NCBI GenBank assembly: GCA_013289695.1
Contig: JABCZK010000011.1
Span: forward strand, 1-64,000
Reading direction: 5' to 3'
Length of the DNA: 64,000 nt
Source of the DNA: Acidobacteriota bacterium
GTDB taxonomy: Bacteria > Acidobacteriota > Terriglobia > Acidiferrales > UBA7541
In this document: positions 63,888 to 64,000 of the stretch, in pieces
Layout of the letters: each line of letters opens with the position of its first letter
How positions within the stretch are numbered: position 1 is the stretch's first letter
Program-made: the position numbers and the translations under genes
Notes under the pieces: generated by a model
Seen by the model: only the letters and a program-made list of their open reading frames with translations
The model's database searches: none
What the model was told of the DNA's origin: nothing

Positions 63888-64000
63888 GTGGCTTTTGTTC
63901 GACGCAAAGGCAACACCTACTTTCTGGTGCACAACGTGCGCCGGCAGGGCAAAGTGCAGCAATTGCATTTAGCGCGGCTGGGGGAACGGCCGCGAATAAC
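63888..64000 (+). CDS. Small conserved protein, N-terminal fragment
   Basis: Starts at GTG 63888 with AGGAGG five bases upstream and runs off the right edge after 37 codons. The visible part includes FVRRKGNTYFLVHNVRRQGK and then LHLARLGERPRI, a beta-rich basic segment. Similar short proteins of unknown function beginning this way occur elsewhere, but I cannot name the family. Confidence 0.6.
   Translation, partial: MAFVRRKGNTYFLVHNVRRQGKVQQLHLARLGERPRI

Noticed and set aside
1..64000. CRISPR arrays, rRNA operons, prophage structural genes
   Set aside because: No regularly spaced repeats, rRNA signatures or capsid/tail genes were seen on either strand.

Overview
The window is a chromosomal segment of a moderately GC-rich Gram-negative bacterium, most likely an acidobacterium (Acidobacteriota). 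The reasons are family-level: an Oar-like TonB-dependent receptor with an N-terminal carboxypeptidase-regulatory domain, an 824-residue orphan MacB/FtsX permease of the acidobacterial duplicated (ADOP) type, a Q-rich exported protein and a DUF6599-type protein of the kind common in that phylum, and a GldA/GldF/GldG/DUF4340 operon. No rRNA gene or CRISPR array was seen.

Layout. 1-4.7 kb: the tig-clpP-clpX chaperone/protease operon (clpX runs off the left edge) with a clear sigma70-type promoter, a small coiled-coil protein, tRNA-Leu(UAG), a zinc-ribbon membrane protein, a DHH phosphoesterase and tRNA-Lys(CUU). 4.7-11.86 kb: a 7.1-kb integrative island bounded by a perfect 48-bp direct repeat of the tRNA-Lys 3' part. 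It carries a tyrosine recombinase with a small translationally coupled partner, an NAD(P)-binding protein, a broken ion channel, an unknown protein, two SET-domain methyltransferase modules and a possible GIY-YIG-like protein. 11.9-12.6 kb: a hicB antitoxin with a frameshifted hicA. 12.8-23.1 kb: a 2934-residue cyclic beta-1,2-glucan synthase and a glucoamylase-like (GH144-type) exported hydrolase.

23.2-47.6 kb: a lipid-exporter-like ABC protein, a SpoIIE phosphatase, a thiolase, msrB, a giant Ig-like lipoprotein, the Oar-like receptor, the Gld-type ABC operon, small conserved proteins, a Q-rich exported protein, a duplicated DoxX-like membrane protein, a DUF6599-type protein, and a lytic transglycosylase/amidase pair for peptidoglycan turnover. 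47.7-64 kb: alaS, an exported DinB-like protein, recX, pilT, an aquaporin, ilvE, the ADOP permease, a PaaI thioesterase, an osmC/ion-channel pair, an ABC-2 exporter, an alkyltransferase-like protein and a partial gene at the right edge.

The most unusual feature lies in the island. Two divergently oriented copies of the same module each contain a promoter TGGACA-17-TATAAC, a GC palindrome in the leader, a strong ribosome-binding site, a 25- or 28-residue lysine-rich peptide, a hairpin, and a SET-domain protein with a complete post-SET zinc motif. The peptides share the pattern TKKLxKxKK...KPLT. The simplest inference is a peptide-plus-lysine-methyltransferase system, with the hairpin setting a high peptide:enzyme ratio. 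A lysine-codon attenuation leader is the main alternative.
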